Assembly: GCF_900142365.1 (NCBI RefSeq)
Contig: NZ_FRAP01000028.1
Span: 1-64,000 of the forward strand
Direction: 5' to 3'
DNA length: 64,000 bases
Origin: Pseudonocardia thermophila
Lineage (GTDB): Bacteria; Actinomycetota; Actinomycetes; Mycobacteriales; Pseudonocardiaceae
In this document: in pieces, positions 7,946-16,172 of the stretch
Position numbering within the stretch: position 1 is the first letter of the stretch
Layout: each line of letters begins with the position of its first letter
Program-made: the position numbers and the translations under genes
The notes under the pieces: generated by a model
The model's database searches: none
Told to the model about the DNA's origin: nothing
Seen by the model: the letters and a program-made list of their open reading frames with translations, nothing else

Positions 7946-8793
7946 CCGATCTGCAGGTCGTCGAGCACGGCGGCGATCACCTGGCGCGCCTCGTCGTCGA
8001 ACACCGCCAACGCCTCCAGCTGGCCGAACTGCTTCACGAAAACGGCGACGTCCACCGGGTTGGTCAGGAAGGTCGCCGCCGTCTCGATACCGACCAGCAC
8101 AGCCCGCTCGTCGAAAAGGTCGAACCCGTGCGTGGGCGCCAGATCGACCGCGCTCCGCCACGGGATCACCCCGACCCGCACCCCGGGCAGCCGAGACCGG
8201 TCGATGAGGTGGCGCAGCTGCTCGACCATCACCTCCGGGCCACCGAGCTGCCACCGCAGCGCCGCCTCCGGGACGACCACGGTGACCTGGTGCTGGCCGT
8301 CGCCGACGATCGTTTGTCGCTCGGTCCGCGCGGCCACCTCGGCGGCCTGCGCGTCCGGGGTCATGTCGCCGCCGGACGCGAAGACGGCGCGCTGGTAGGC
8401 GGGTGTCTGCAGCAGGCCGGGGATGAGCAGCGGTTGGAAGGTGCGCAGGTGGATCGAGCCGTTCTCGATCCGCTTGATCCGCTCCTGCAGCCCGCCTCGT
8501 CGCAGGATCACCTTGGCCGGCACGCTGGTGCGCTCGCGCAGGTCACGCACCATGCGCAGCAGCTCGGCCCGGTCGGCCGGTGATGCCCCGTACACCCGCG
8601 CCAGCTCGGTCGCCTGCTCGACGCTCGGCACGATCAGGCCGCGCTCGTAGCGGGACAGCCCGGACTGGGAGACACCGCGCGCCAACTTGGACGCGGAGTT
8701 CGCCGACAGTCCCGCCTCGGTGCGCAGCCTGCGCAGCAGCCGGGAGAGCGCGTCGAGCTGCTTCGGGTCGTAGTCGCGCTTGCGGTTAGGCAC
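7942..8793 (-). CDS. XRE-family regulator with DUF5753 domain
   Basis: The protein has 283 residues from GTG 8793. Residues about 15-75 are a lambda-repressor-like HTH (LRRLRTEAGLSANSASKLARGVSQSGLSRYE region). Residues about 105-280 match the DUF5753 (Scr1-associated) domain, with the typical LIPGLLQTPAYQRA and later VRVGVIPW segments. These regulators are abundant in actinomycetes and are commonly paired with DUF397 or DUF6879 proteins. Here the DUF6879 gene lies just upstream and overlaps by eight bases. It probably acts as the element's repressor or an antitoxin-like partner. Confidence 0.85.
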   Translation of the reverse strand: MPNRKRDYDPKQLDALSRLLRRLRTEAGLSANSASKLARGVSQSGLSRYERGLIVPSVEQATELARVYGASPADRAELLRMVRDLRERTSVPAKVILRRGGLQERIKRIENGSIHLRTFQPLLIPGLLQTPAYQRAVFASGGDMTPDAQAAEVAARTERQTIVGDGQHQVTVVVPEAALRWQLGGPEVMVEQLRHLIDRSRLPGVRVGVIPWRSAVDLAPTHGFDLFDERAVLVGIETAATFLTNPVDVAVFVKQFGQLEALAVFDDEARQVIAAVLDDLQIG

Positions 8794-9343
8794 TGGCCGC
8801 CACCGGGTGGTGGTACTCGGGGTGGCGGGCCCACCACGCGGGGAAAGGCTCGGCCAGTCGCCACGCGGTCTCGGCGGCGTCGACGTACGGGGCAGCGTCG
8901 TCGCCGTCGAGAGCGTGGGCGTGCAGGAACTTGCCAGCCATGCTGTAGGCCATCAGCGCGATCCGCTGCCGGTCGAGCATCCAGAACTCGGCGTCGACCA
9001 CCTCGGCAGGCGCGGGCCGCTCGGTGAGGTCGAGGATGCGGATGTCCTCCCCGGCGGACACGTTGGCGACGTAGGCCCAACCCATCTCGAATCGCAGGTA
9101 ATCGCTGGGTGGCTCGCGGAGCACACGGACCCGGCGCACGGTCGCGCCACGGCTGCGCTGCTGCTGCACCCACCGTCCCCAGCCGCCGACGACCTCGGGC
9201 GAGGGCCCGGGTTCGCCCGCGAGGAAGCGCGCGAAGTCGTCCCCGTCTGAGGCCACGTCGTAGTAGGTGAGTGTTTCGTAGCGCAGCGCGTCGCTGGTGA
9301 ACCGGTCGGTGTACTCGTCGAGCTGCTGCTCGTCGAGTCGCAT
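8786..9343 (-). CDS. DUF6879 family protein
   Basis: The start chosen is ATG 9343, giving 185 residues. The sequence follows the DUF6879 pattern: GDDFARFLAGEPGP near residue 33, a VRRVRVLREPPSDYLRFEM strand-helix region and a FWMLDRQRIALMAY strand near the centre. Function is unknown; the family travels with XRE-DUF5753 regulators, as here. It overlaps that regulator and is preceded by a 71-residue protein, forming a three-gene operon read away from the operator region at 9632-9683. Confidence 0.8.
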   Translation of the reverse strand: MRLDEQQLDEYTDRFTSDALRYETLTYYDVASDGDDFARFLAGEPGPSPEVVGGWGRWVQQQRSRGATVRRVRVLREPPSDYLRFEMGWAYVANVSAGEDIRILDLTERPAPAEVVDAEFWMLDRQRIALMAYSMAGKFLHAHALDGDDAAPYVDAAETAWRLAEPFPAWWARHPEYHHPVAASA

Positions 9344-9345
9344 GG

Positions 9346-9561
9346 TCACCCCGCGCCTGCTGTGTCGAAAACCTCGTCCGGCACCCACAGATAGCCCTCG
9401 CCCTGTGGCGGCAGACCAAGGTCGGCCAGCACCTGCGGGTCGGTGATCAGGTAGCCCTGCACGATGCGGCCACCCGGCAACGCGACGTGTCGGCCGACGC
9501 CGGCGCACTGCTTGCCCGAGCCGCACTCGCGGGACTGCCACGTCAACCTCTGCTGCTCCAT
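9346..9561 (-). CDS. small hypothetical protein of the XRE operon
   Basis: The 71-residue protein starts at ATG 9561 and ends two bases before the DUF6879 start. Two Cys residues (ECGSGKQCAG) and a beta-rich C-terminal half (GRIVQGYLITDP, GYLWVPDEVF) are visible. In related loci this position often holds a DUF397 protein, but the sequence lacks the DUF397 pattern. It is the first gene of the operon, facing the TGCATAA repeats. Confidence 0.55.
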   Translation of the reverse strand: MEQQRLTWQSRECGSGKQCAGVGRHVALPGGRIVQGYLITDPQVLADLGLPPQGEGYLWVPDEVFDTAGAG

Positions 9562-9631
9562 CGGGTCCCCTCCCGAACGACAACACGCGCAGTGTCTTCG
9601 GGCGGGGACTGCTTAGTCAACTCGGCACGGC

Positions 9632-9683
9632 GTGCATAACCCAACCGACCGGACGATTATGCACACTTGCCAAGTATGCATAA
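9632..9683. promoter_or_regulatory. TGCATAA operator cluster between divergent genes
   Basis: Between the minus-strand XRE operon and the plus-strand DUF6907 gene are GTGCATAA (9632-9639), its exact inverse TTATGCAC (9657-9664), and a third site containing the palindrome TATGCATA (about 9675-9682). The first two are 17 bases apart. In a 72% GC background such AT-rich inverted sites stand out and look like repressor binding sites overlapping divergent promoters. The XRE-DUF5753 protein is the obvious candidate binder. Confidence 0.6.
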
Positions 9684-9785
9684 CATGGTGGCGTCGGCCG
9701 CCCGGCGAGTTACGGCGTCCCCTCCCGAAACACCGCCGAGCGGCCGACACAACACCACCGCCGACCACCCCAGGAGGTCCCACCC

Positions 9786-10094
9786 GTGACCACCACCCCG
9801 ACACCGACCACGACCTGCCCGTCCTGGTGCGACCCCCGCTCACACGCGGTCAACGACACCCACGGGTCCACACCGATCACTCACCAGGCCGTCTACGACG
9901 ACGTCGAGATCTCGATGGCCGTACGCAGCACCGGCACGAGCACCCGAGTCACGCTCGACATCCGCAACCTCGTCAGCCAGTGGCCCGGCGGCGCTCCCAT
10001 CGAAGCCGGGGTCGAGCTGCTGCCTGCCGAGGCCGAGCTGATCGCGCACCGGCTACTGCTGCTCGCATCGCTCGGGCGAGGAGGTGCGCGGTGA
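9786..10094 (+). CDS. DUF6907-like protein
   Basis: GTG 9786 follows AGGAGGT and gives 102 residues. The N-terminal signature CPSWCDPRSH and the later ELLPAEAELIAHRLL helix match DUF6907 proteins, which are common on actinomycete plasmids and integrative elements. Function is unknown. It is the first gene of the plus-strand transfer operon and overlaps the next start (GTGA). Confidence 0.7.
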   Translation: MTTTPTPTTTCPSWCDPRSHAVNDTHGSTPITHQAVYDDVEISMAVRSTGTSTRVTLDIRNLVSQWPGGAPIEAGVELLPAEAELIAHRLLLLASLGRGGAR

Positions 10095-10198
10095 ACCTCA
10101 CCGAGTTCCTGCTCGCACTCGCCGCGGTCGTCGCCGCAACCGCCTACCTCATGCCGATCAACCCGCCCACCACACGCGGCGACGACCAGCAGCACTGA
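10091..10198 (+). CDS. 35-residue membrane peptide
   Basis: GTG 10091 overlaps the previous stop as GTGA. The product is MNLTEFLLALAAVVAATAYL followed by a short polar tail: one transmembrane helix with a cytoplasmic or exterior tail of about 15 residues. Coupling to the flanking genes supports real translation. Tiny membrane proteins of this kind occur next to spread/transfer genes of actinomycete plasmids. Confidence 0.55.
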   Translation: MNLTEFLLALAAVVAATAYLMPINPPTTRGDDQQH

Positions 10199-10231
10199 CC
10201 CCGCCGAAACCGTGACCTGGAGCAGCTGACC

Positions 10232-10978
10232 GTGCACGACCACACCGCACCCACCCGCCGTCGGCGGCCGTCCGCCGCGACCGTCGCCCTCGCCGTCGGT
10301 GCGCTCGGATCCGGCGCCGCCAACGTGGCGTGGACGTGGGAACTCGGCCCCGTGCGGGTCGTGGCCGGACTTTTCGCGACCGCGCTGGTACCGGTGTCGC
10401 TGCACCTGTGGCCGCGCGTACCGATCACCGGCGTGTGGACCCGGATCATCCGGGCGCTGGTCATGGGCTACATCTGCGTCGCCGCCGCGATCGTCAACCT
10501 GGCGCACTCCGCGCAGCTGCTCACCACCGACCCGGCCGCGCCCCGCCCGGTCGCCGAGGACCTGCGGCTCGCGATCCTGCTGATCACCGCCGTCGAGGGT
10601 GTGATGGTGATGGCCACCCTGGCCAAGCGGCGCCGCCCCGAGCAGCCCGCCGCGGCGCAGGTGTCGTCGCACACCGTGGCTGCCCTGGTCACGGTCGCAC
10701 GACTGGCGCAGCAGGCGCAGCAGCAACGGCCGACTGCTCGTCGCACCCGTACCCGCACCAGCCACGCTGCACCAGCACCCACGCCCGCCCCGGAGCCGGA
10801 GCAGCAGCCCGAGCCTGAGCCCGAGCGGGAGCAGCCCGCCGGGAAGGTCAGCCCGCGCGAATGGGCCGAAGCGCACTGGCCGGTCACCGGTGCCGAGATC
10901 AAGATGGCGACCGGGTGCTCCAAGGCGCACGCCTACCGCATCGCCGCTGACCTGAAGCGGGAGAAGGCCGCGTCATGA
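10232..10978 (+). CDS. DUF2637 membrane protein, SpdB-like transfer function
   Basis: The protein has 248 residues from GTG 10232. Four transmembrane helices lie between residues about 15 and 125 (for example VALAVGALGSGAANVAWTW and AILLITAVEGVMVMATL). A long Pro/Glu/Gln linker (about 165-205) follows. A C-terminal domain (SPREWAEAHWPVTGAEIKMA, then CSKAHAYRIAADLK) resembles a small HTH. DUF2637 proteins accompany FtsK/Tra translocases on actinomycete plasmids and AICEs. Here the stop overlaps the translocase start (ATGA), so they are coupled. A role in intramycelial spread is inferred from that association. Confidence 0.75.
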   Translation: MHDHTAPTRRRRPSAATVALAVGALGSGAANVAWTWELGPVRVVAGLFATALVPVSLHLWPRVPITGVWTRIIRALVMGYICVAAAIVNLAHSAQLLTTDPAAPRPVAEDLRLAILLITAVEGVMVMATLAKRRRPEQPAAAQVSSHTVAALVTVARLAQQAQQQRPTARRTRTRTSHAAPAPTPAPEPEQQPEPEPEREQPAGKVSPREWAEAHWPVTGAEIKMATGCSKAHAYRIAADLKREKAAS

Positions 10979-12948
10979 CCACGCAGCCCGAGCCCGCCGC
11001 CGGGGTGGTGCTGCGGAAGGACCTGCAGCCCGCCGTCGAGGCGCCGCAGCTGTCCCGGGCACGCCGCGCCGTGCTCGCCGTCGCCCGACCACTGCCCAAC
11101 CGGCAACAGCTCGCCGCGTCCGCGCGCTGGTGGGCCGTGCACCTGCTGCGCGTGGCGCCGTGGCTTCCACTGCTCGTGCTGCGCGAGCTACGACCGATCG
11201 GCCGCGGCCTCGGTGACCTGCTGCACCGCTGGTCGACATGGGTGTCTGCGCAGGACCGACACGAGTACGCCAAGGCCGCCGAGGGCAACCTCAAGGCCAA
11301 GCAAGGGTTGGCCGCGTCCAAGACGCAGACCGCGCGCCGCTGGCTGTCCCTCGCCGCCGTGCTGGTGGCGCTCACCGCCGGGGTGTGGGCGTGGCTGCGG
11401 CAACCACTCACGCTCGCCGCTGCCGCCATCCTCGTGGCGGCAGCGCTGGACTGGCACGGCCGACGACTGCTGCCCGGTGCGGACCCGCTGCCCGCGGCGG
11501 TGCAGGTGCCACGGGTGCTCGACGACGGCGTGCCGCTGTCGCAGATCACCGCGTCGATCCTGGAGACGCTGGAGCGCGAGGGATTCGAGCCCGGCTCGGT
11601 CGGCGTCGCGGAGCCGCTGGTGTACGACCACGACCGGCACGAGTACCGCATCAGCTTGGCCACCCGCGACGAGATCAAGCCCGAGCACCTGCGCGCCATC
11701 GAGCGGGCGGTAGGGGCGCGGGATTACGCGGTGCGGAACTTGGCCACCGACACCGCGACCGTGCGGCAGCTGGTCATCCGGGTCGGGGACCCGCTGGCGA
11801 CGCCGGTGGAGCGGCCGTGGATCCCGACCGGCAGCCGCTCGATCGTGGAGGGCATCACCCTCGGCGTCTCCGCCACCGAGGTGCCGTTCACCATCCCGTT
11901 CGCCGGGGTGCACATCCGCATCGTGGCGGGCACCGGCGGCGGGAAGACGTCGTGGCTGCTGCGGTCGATCATCGACGGGTTGTCTGCCTGCCACGACGTG
12001 GTGATCGGCGGTATCGACATCACCAACGGGCCCGAGCTGACGCTGTGGCGCGACGTCATCCAGTACAAGGGGTTCGACCCGGCCTCCGCGGACAAGGTGC
12101 TGGACAAGGCGCTCGCCGAGATCGACCGCCGCTCCAAGATCCTGTCGGCGATCGCGGAGGACGACGACCCGGACAACGACGCCGCCGAATGGCACTCCGG
12201 GCTCGGGCCGGCCTTCGTGGTGCTGGTCGACGAGTTCTCACAGCTGGCCGCATTCGACGGCCGTACCGGCCCCACCAACACGGGCGGGCTGAATCTGCTG
12301 GCGAAATGCGAGCAGATCGTGCGAACCGGCCGCAAGCATTGGGTGTCGCTGGTGATGTTGACGCAGAAGACCGGCAATTCCGACTTCGGGTCCACCACGA
12401 TGCAGACCCAGTGTGCTGTCACCATCGCTGGGCCGTGCGACCAGCAGGACGCCAACCGGATCTTCGGCGCTGATCGTCGCGAGGCCGGGTACACGCCGCA
12501 CCTGCTGCGTCCCGGCGTGGAGGGCGATGCACGCGACGCGGGCAAGGTTTTCGTGGAGTCGCCGTGGCACCGCACCCCGGACATCTACCGGGCCTACGCG
12601 CCGGGCACCACCGCAGAGGTGAAGCGGCGCGCTCGACAGCGCATCGAGGACGGGCTGCCCCGCCTGGACAGCACCCTGCCCGCGGAGGTGCTGGACGCGG
12701 TCGAAGTGCCACCGGTGCTGGCCGCCGTGGAGGCTGCTTTCCGCGACGCGGGCTGCCCGGAGCGGATGGCCACCGCCGAGCTTCTGGACCGGCTCGCCGA
12801 CGCCGGGCTGACGCTCACCTCGGGCAAGCTCGCCGACGAGGTGCGTCCCGCCGGGCTGCAGCCGACCCGGTGGCACAAGGCCGGGTCGAGCCCGGTTCGC
12901 GGGTACCGGTGGGTCGACGTCGAGCGTGCCATTCGGGAGATCACGTGA
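10975..12948 (+). CDS. FtsK/SpoIIIE-family DNA translocase (TraB-like)
   Basis: The protein has 657 residues. Two hydrophobic segments (about residues 52-66 and 125-160) anchor it. The ATPase core follows: Walker A VAGTGGGKTSW near residue 320 and Walker B FVVLVDEFSQL near 418. A C-terminal winged-helix-like region (about 580-655, with ELLDRLADAGLTLT and GYRWVDVERA) could recognise DNA repeats, like the gamma domain of FtsK/TraB. TraB-type proteins move double-stranded DNA between actinomycete mycelia. The membrane-protein neighbours fit this. It is also possible that the protein serves a prophage rather than a conjugative element. Confidence 0.85.
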   Translation: MTTQPEPAAGVVLRKDLQPAVEAPQLSRARRAVLAVARPLPNRQQLAASARWWAVHLLRVAPWLPLLVLRELRPIGRGLGDLLHRWSTWVSAQDRHEYAKAAEGNLKAKQGLAASKTQTARRWLSLAAVLVALTAGVWAWLRQPLTLAAAAILVAAALDWHGRRLLPGADPLPAAVQVPRVLDDGVPLSQITASILETLEREGFEPGSVGVAEPLVYDHDRHEYRISLATRDEIKPEHLRAIERAVGARDYAVRNLATDTATVRQLVIRVGDPLATPVERPWIPTGSRSIVEGITLGVSATEVPFTIPFAGVHIRIVAGTGGGKTSWLLRSIIDGLSACHDVVIGGIDITNGPELTLWRDVIQYKGFDPASADKVLDKALAEIDRRSKILSAIAEDDDPDNDAAEWHSGLGPAFVVLVDEFSQLAAFDGRTGPTNTGGLNLLAKCEQIVRTGRKHWVSLVMLTQKTGNSDFGSTTMQTQCAVTIAGPCDQQDANRIFGADRREAGYTPHLLRPGVEGDARDAGKVFVESPWHRTPDIYRAYAPGTTAEVKRRARQRIEDGLPRLDSTLPAEVLDAVEVPPVLAAVEAAFRDAGCPERMATAELLDRLADAGLTLTSGKLADEVRPAGLQPTRWHKAGSSPVRGYRWVDVERAIREIT

Positions 12949-13078
12949 GGCCCGGCAGTGCCCGGCAGTGGCCGGTACGGGGCCGGTCACGGCCCGGTAC
13001 GCGGGGGTGGTCGTGTCCGGCACAGTGCCGGGCCGCGACCGGGTCGCGTGCCGGGAGAGTGCCGGGCGGGTGGGCGCG

Positions 13079-13831
13079 ATGATGGGCCGCCAGCACGCCT
13101 GCTGCGGACTGCTCGTCGGGGTGGCGCTCGCCGGGCTGGTGCCGTCCGCGCCGCTGCCTGTGCGGGGGCTGGTGGTGGCCGTCGCTGGCGGGGCAGCACT
13201 GCTGCCGGACCTGGACCACCCGGGCGCGACCGCGGCGCGGTCTCTCGGTCTGCTGACCCGGGTGATCGCGCACGCGGTGGACTGGGTGAGTCTCACGGTC
13301 TACCACGCGACCCGCGCCCCAGGAGACCCCGCGGAGCGTCGCAGTGGACACCGCACCCTGACGCACACGGTGCCCGGGTGTCTCCTTCCTGGTCTCCTGC
13401 TCACGGTTGCTGGTCTCTTGTGGCCGGTCTCCTTGGCGGTCGCGTGCAGTCTCTTGACCGGTCTCCTCGCGCTGGGGCTCCGCCGCGCGGGTCTCCTGCT
13501 GCTGGTGGTCTCCTCGGTGGTCTCCTGGTGGACGCTGACCACGTATCCGGGCTGGTGGTGGCTGGTCTCGGTCGCGGTCTCCTGCGGGTGTCTGGTGCAC
13601 CTGGCAGGAGACTGGGTGACCGAGGCCGGTGTGCCGCTGCTGTGGCCGCTGCAGTCAGAGCAGTGCCGCTGGAGACTGCTGACCGCTCCGGTCACCTTCC
13701 CGGCGGGTAGCCCGGTGGAGACCCAGATCGTTGCGCCGCTGCTGCTGCTCGGTCTCCTCGTCGAGGCGTTCTGGGCGACCGGTCTCCTCGGTGCCGTCGT
13801 CGCTGCTGTCTCCCCGGAGGTGTCGGGATGA
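13079..13831 (+). CDS. YdjM-like membrane metal-dependent hydrolase (DUF457)
   Basis: The start chosen is ATG 13079, giving 250 residues. The conserved membrane hydrolase motifs are visible: LLPDLDHPGA near residue 42, SGHRTLTHT near 90, and HLAGDWVTEAG near 180, embedded in about six hydrophobic segments. The His and Asp residues are expected to bind metal. The frame is open upstream to 12926 but overlaps the translocase gene. The 130 bases between are packed with GCCCGGCAGT and GCCGGGC repeats that could be a binding site for the translocase. The substrate is unknown. Confidence 0.7.
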   Translation: MMGRQHACCGLLVGVALAGLVPSAPLPVRGLVVAVAGGAALLPDLDHPGATAARSLGLLTRVIAHAVDWVSLTVYHATRAPGDPAERRSGHRTLTHTVPGCLLPGLLLTVAGLLWPVSLAVACSLLTGLLALGLRRAGLLLLVVSSVVSWWTLTTYPGWWWLVSVAVSCGCLVHLAGDWVTEAGVPLLWPLQSEQCRWRLLTAPVTFPAGSPVETQIVAPLLLLGLLVEAFWATGLLGAVVAAVSPEVSG

Positions 13832-14418
13832 GCAGATCCGTGGTGTGGGCGTCGGGTCGGCGCGAGCCGGCGCCGGGAGCGCCGAGGTCTCCTCGGCGTC
13901 GTCGTCGGCTGCGTCGGCCGTCGCTGCTGACCGCGTTCTGGGCGCTCGTGACCCTGGCGCTGCTCGTGGTGCTGACCATGACCGAGGTCGCGCTGTCGGT
14001 GATCTGGCTGGTGCTGTCGGCGGTGGCGACGCTGCTGTCCGCGGCGGCCGATCAGGTGGCCAAGCGACCGGCTGCACCACCTCCGCCGCGTCCGGGTGCT
14101 GCGGCTGCGAATCCCCGGGGAATCGCGGATCGCGGGGGTGGTGGCCGACAGGCCGGTACGGCGGTGCCTCGCTGCACCAAGACCGGGCAGCCGATCGACG
14201 AGTGCCGCTGCGCTCAGCGGCACGTGAAGACCGCCGACGGGGCGCGCCGGTACCGCCTGCCGGTGGGGTCGCCGATGCCGGGCAAGGCCGGTGGTCGCGC
14301 GCAGAAGGGCACGACCAGCAAGGCTGCCAAGAGGTCGGCCGGGCCGCGCGTGCCGACGACCAGCAACGCCCGTCCGTCCCGGCCGCCGGTCGGTGAGGTG
14401 ATGCGGAGGGGGTCGTGA
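13828..14418 (+). CDS. hypothetical membrane protein with basic tail
   Basis: The product has 196 residues and overlaps the previous stop (ATGA). A very basic N terminus precedes one long hydrophobic region (about residues 35-75, ending in AVATLLSAAADQ). The soluble tail has three Cys (RCTKTGQPIDECRC) and a Lys/Arg/Pro-rich, disordered end that could bind nucleic acid. Coupling on both sides places it in the translocase operon. The family is not recognised. Confidence 0.5.
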   Translation: MSRSVVWASGRREPAPGAPRSPRRRRRLRRPSLLTAFWALVTLALLVVLTMTEVALSVIWLVLSAVATLLSAAADQVAKRPAAPPPPRPGAAAANPRGIADRGGGGRQAGTAVPRCTKTGQPIDECRCAQRHVKTADGARRYRLPVGSPMPGKAGGRAQKGTTSKAAKRSAGPRVPTTSNARPSRPPVGEVMRRGS

Positions 14419-14612
14419 CCGAGGTTGCGGTGCGGCCGCTCGTGGTGGAGGGCGAGGTGATCTGGTCGTCGCTGGCGTCGGAGCCGCCGCCGGAGTCGCC
14501 GCTGCGTGGGTGCGGGCTGGTGTGGACGCCAGCGTCACGGGCGGAGATTGCCGCCTCGATCGCGGCTGCCCGCCGTAGGCGGTGGTGGCGGCGTGTGCGG
14601 GGGCGCCGGTGA
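14415..14612 (+). CDS. small hypothetical protein
   Basis: The 65-residue product starts at GTG 14415, overlapping the preceding stop as GTGA, and ends overlapping the next GTG. It has an acidic N-terminal half and a very basic C terminus (AAARRRRWWRRVRGRR). No domain is recognised. The coupling supports it as a real gene of the element. Confidence 0.45.
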   Translation: MTEVAVRPLVVEGEVIWSSLASEPPPESPLRGCGLVWTPASRAEIAASIAAARRRRWWRRVRGRR

Positions 14613-14869
14613 TCGCGCTCGTGGTGGCCGCTGCGGTGTACGTGGCCACCCGGACGCTGCTGCTGGCGGTCGCCGCCGGTGTGGTGGCGGCGGCGGTGCA
14701 CGCGTGGTGCTACCCGTACAAGCGATGCTGGCGGTGCCGTGCTCGTGGTGGGCCGCGGAAGACGGACGCGTCCGGCCGGTATTGGCGTGATTCGTGTGTG
14801 GTGTGCGGTGGTTCGGGGAAGCGGGTGCGGTTCCTGGCTCGCATTGTCGGGGGTTGGGGGTTGGATTGA
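14609..14869 (+). CDS. small membrane protein with zinc-ribbon-like tail
   Basis: GTG 14609 overlaps the previous stop. The first 30 residues form one or two membrane helices (VIALVVAAAVYVATRTLLLAV). The rest carries two Cys pairs (CWRCRARG and CVVCGGSG) typical of a DnaJ-like zinc ribbon. The stop overlaps the next ATG. Its role in the element is unknown. Confidence 0.5.
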   Translation: MIALVVAAAVYVATRTLLLAVAAGVVAAAVHAWCYPYKRCWRCRARGGPRKTDASGRYWRDSCVVCGGSGKRVRFLARIVGGWGLD

Positions 14870-15147
14870 TGCCGCGGCCGGAATCGTTGGCCGAGGTGTT
14901 CGCGCAGCTCTTCGCCGCGGATCCGGGGCGGGCGCGTCGGATCGTCGAGGAGCACCAGCTGGATGCTGCCGGCCGGTGCCGGGCGTGTGAGGTGCGCGGC
15001 TGCACGCTGCGGGCGTGGGCGCTCGACGCTCTTGCGCGTCGTGGCGAGGTCGGCCGTACGCCGCGGTGGCGCCGCGACGACATCGAGCGGTACGCGCGGG
15101 AGGCGCCGCCGGGTCGTCGTCGGCGTGGTGGTGGGGAGCTGGCTTGA
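14869..15147 (+). CDS. hypothetical protein with Cys motif
   Basis: The 92-residue product starts at ATG 14869, which overlaps the preceding stop. A helix (LAEVFAQLFAADPGRARRIVEEH) is followed by CRACEVRGC and a basic, Gly-rich tail. It ends the translocase operon. About 150 bases without a gene follow before the toxin-antitoxin operon. Confidence 0.45.
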   Translation: MPRPESLAEVFAQLFAADPGRARRIVEEHQLDAAGRCRACEVRGCTLRAWALDALARRGEVGRTPRWRRDDIERYAREAPPGRRRRGGGELA

Positions 15148-15302
15148 CGGGCGCGGCGCCCGTCGTCGGACGGTGCCGCGCGGGCTCGTCCCGGGAAGCC
15201 CGCATCGGGTCGTCTCTGCGGTGCTGTCTGACGGTCCGTAGTGGTGTAGTCATGAGGGGACATCCCGTCGGGTCAGCTCTTCACCCCTAGGAGGTCGCCG
15301 TA

Positions 15303-15746
15303 GTGTCGAACGGTGGTCGGATGTCGTTCGCATACATCGGCGGGGGTGGTGGCACCTGGGACTGGTACGTGGAAGGCGGGCTGAAACTCGCGATCGAAGA
15401 GATCCGGCGACATGCTGCGGCGATCGCAGCTACCAGCGGCGATCTCGCCGCGGCCGACTTTCTCGCCTTGATTCGCGCGAAGCTCAAGCGGGCTGAACGA
15501 GGTGAGCTGGAGGTGCCCGACGATGGGAAGCCGCATCTGCACCTCCGGCCAGGTGTGATGGAGATCCGATGGCACATCGAGGGGACGAACTGGCGGCTCT
15601 ACTACTGCGAGCCGCTTGAGCTGCGCCTCAGTCGCGTGATGCTAGGTCTCTTGTTCAACGTCAAGACATCTCCTGAGCAACAGGACGCCGACATCACAGC
15701 TGCGGCACACCGATGGTCCTGTTGGCAGGCGCAGCGGCGAGGCTAG
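15303..15746 (+). CDS. RelE/HigB-like toxin
   Basis: GTG 15303 lies eight bases after an AGGAGGT site; the product has 147 residues. The C-terminal 80 residues show the HigB/RelE-type order: an arginine-bearing strand (MEIRWHIEGTNWRLYYCE), a following strand-loop (LRLSRVMLGLLFNVKTSPEQQ) and a closing helix (DADITAAAHRWS). RelE-family toxins cut mRNA on the ribosome. The N-terminal part is an unusual extension with a Gly-rich start. The gene is followed by an XRE antitoxin-like gene, as in higBA. Function is inferred from this pairing and pattern. Confidence 0.6.
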   Translation: MSNGGRMSFAYIGGGGGTWDWYVEGGLKLAIEEIRRHAAAIAATSGDLAAADFLALIRAKLKRAERGELEVPDDGKPHLHLRPGVMEIRWHIEGTNWRLYYCEPLELRLSRVMLGLLFNVKTSPEQQDADITAAAHRWSCWQAQRRG

Positions 15747-15761
15747 TATCGGGAGTAACCG

Positions 15762-16172
15762 ATGAAGGGGTCGGGCATGGACGAGATCGACATCTTGCTG
15801 GGGAGCGGCACCACGAGTGTTGACGCGCTCGCCGATGAGCTCGTGCGGGCCGACTTCGCGTGGATCGATCAGCTGGTCCGGTTGCGGAAGCAGACGGGCA
15901 TGACTCAGCAGCAAGTCGCACAGGCGATGGGCCGTTCGCAGAGCGTGGTCTCCGACATCGAGACGATGAACTCCGATCCACGACTCTCGTCCCTCCGGCG
16001 GTACGCGCTTGCCATCGGCGCCGTCGTCAAGCACCGAGTGATGCTGCGGCCTGCAGATCATCCGCTTGTGACGCCTGCGCGTGTAACCACAGCGTCCGGC
16101 GGGGAGGGCACGCCCATCTCTGTGCAGAGGGTCTTGGCCAGCGGACCACTGGCATTGGGCCGCGCCGGATGA
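15762..16172 (+). CDS. XRE-family antitoxin-like regulator (HigA-like)
   Basis: The protein has 136 residues from ATG 15762. An N-terminal helix (residues about 10-40) precedes a clear HTH_3 domain: LRKQTGMTQQQVAQAMGRSQSVVSDIE (within residues 44-75) and the following LRRYALAIGA helix. A short, flexible C-terminal tail ends the protein. It directly follows the HigB-like gene by 15 bases and overlaps the next gene (ATGA). It likely neutralises the toxin and represses the operon. Confidence 0.7.
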   Translation: MKGSGMDEIDILLGSGTTSVDALADELVRADFAWIDQLVRLRKQTGMTQQQVAQAMGRSQSVVSDIETMNSDPRLSSLRRYALAIGAVVKHRVMLRPADHPLVTPARVTTASGGEGTPISVQRVLASGPLALGRAG

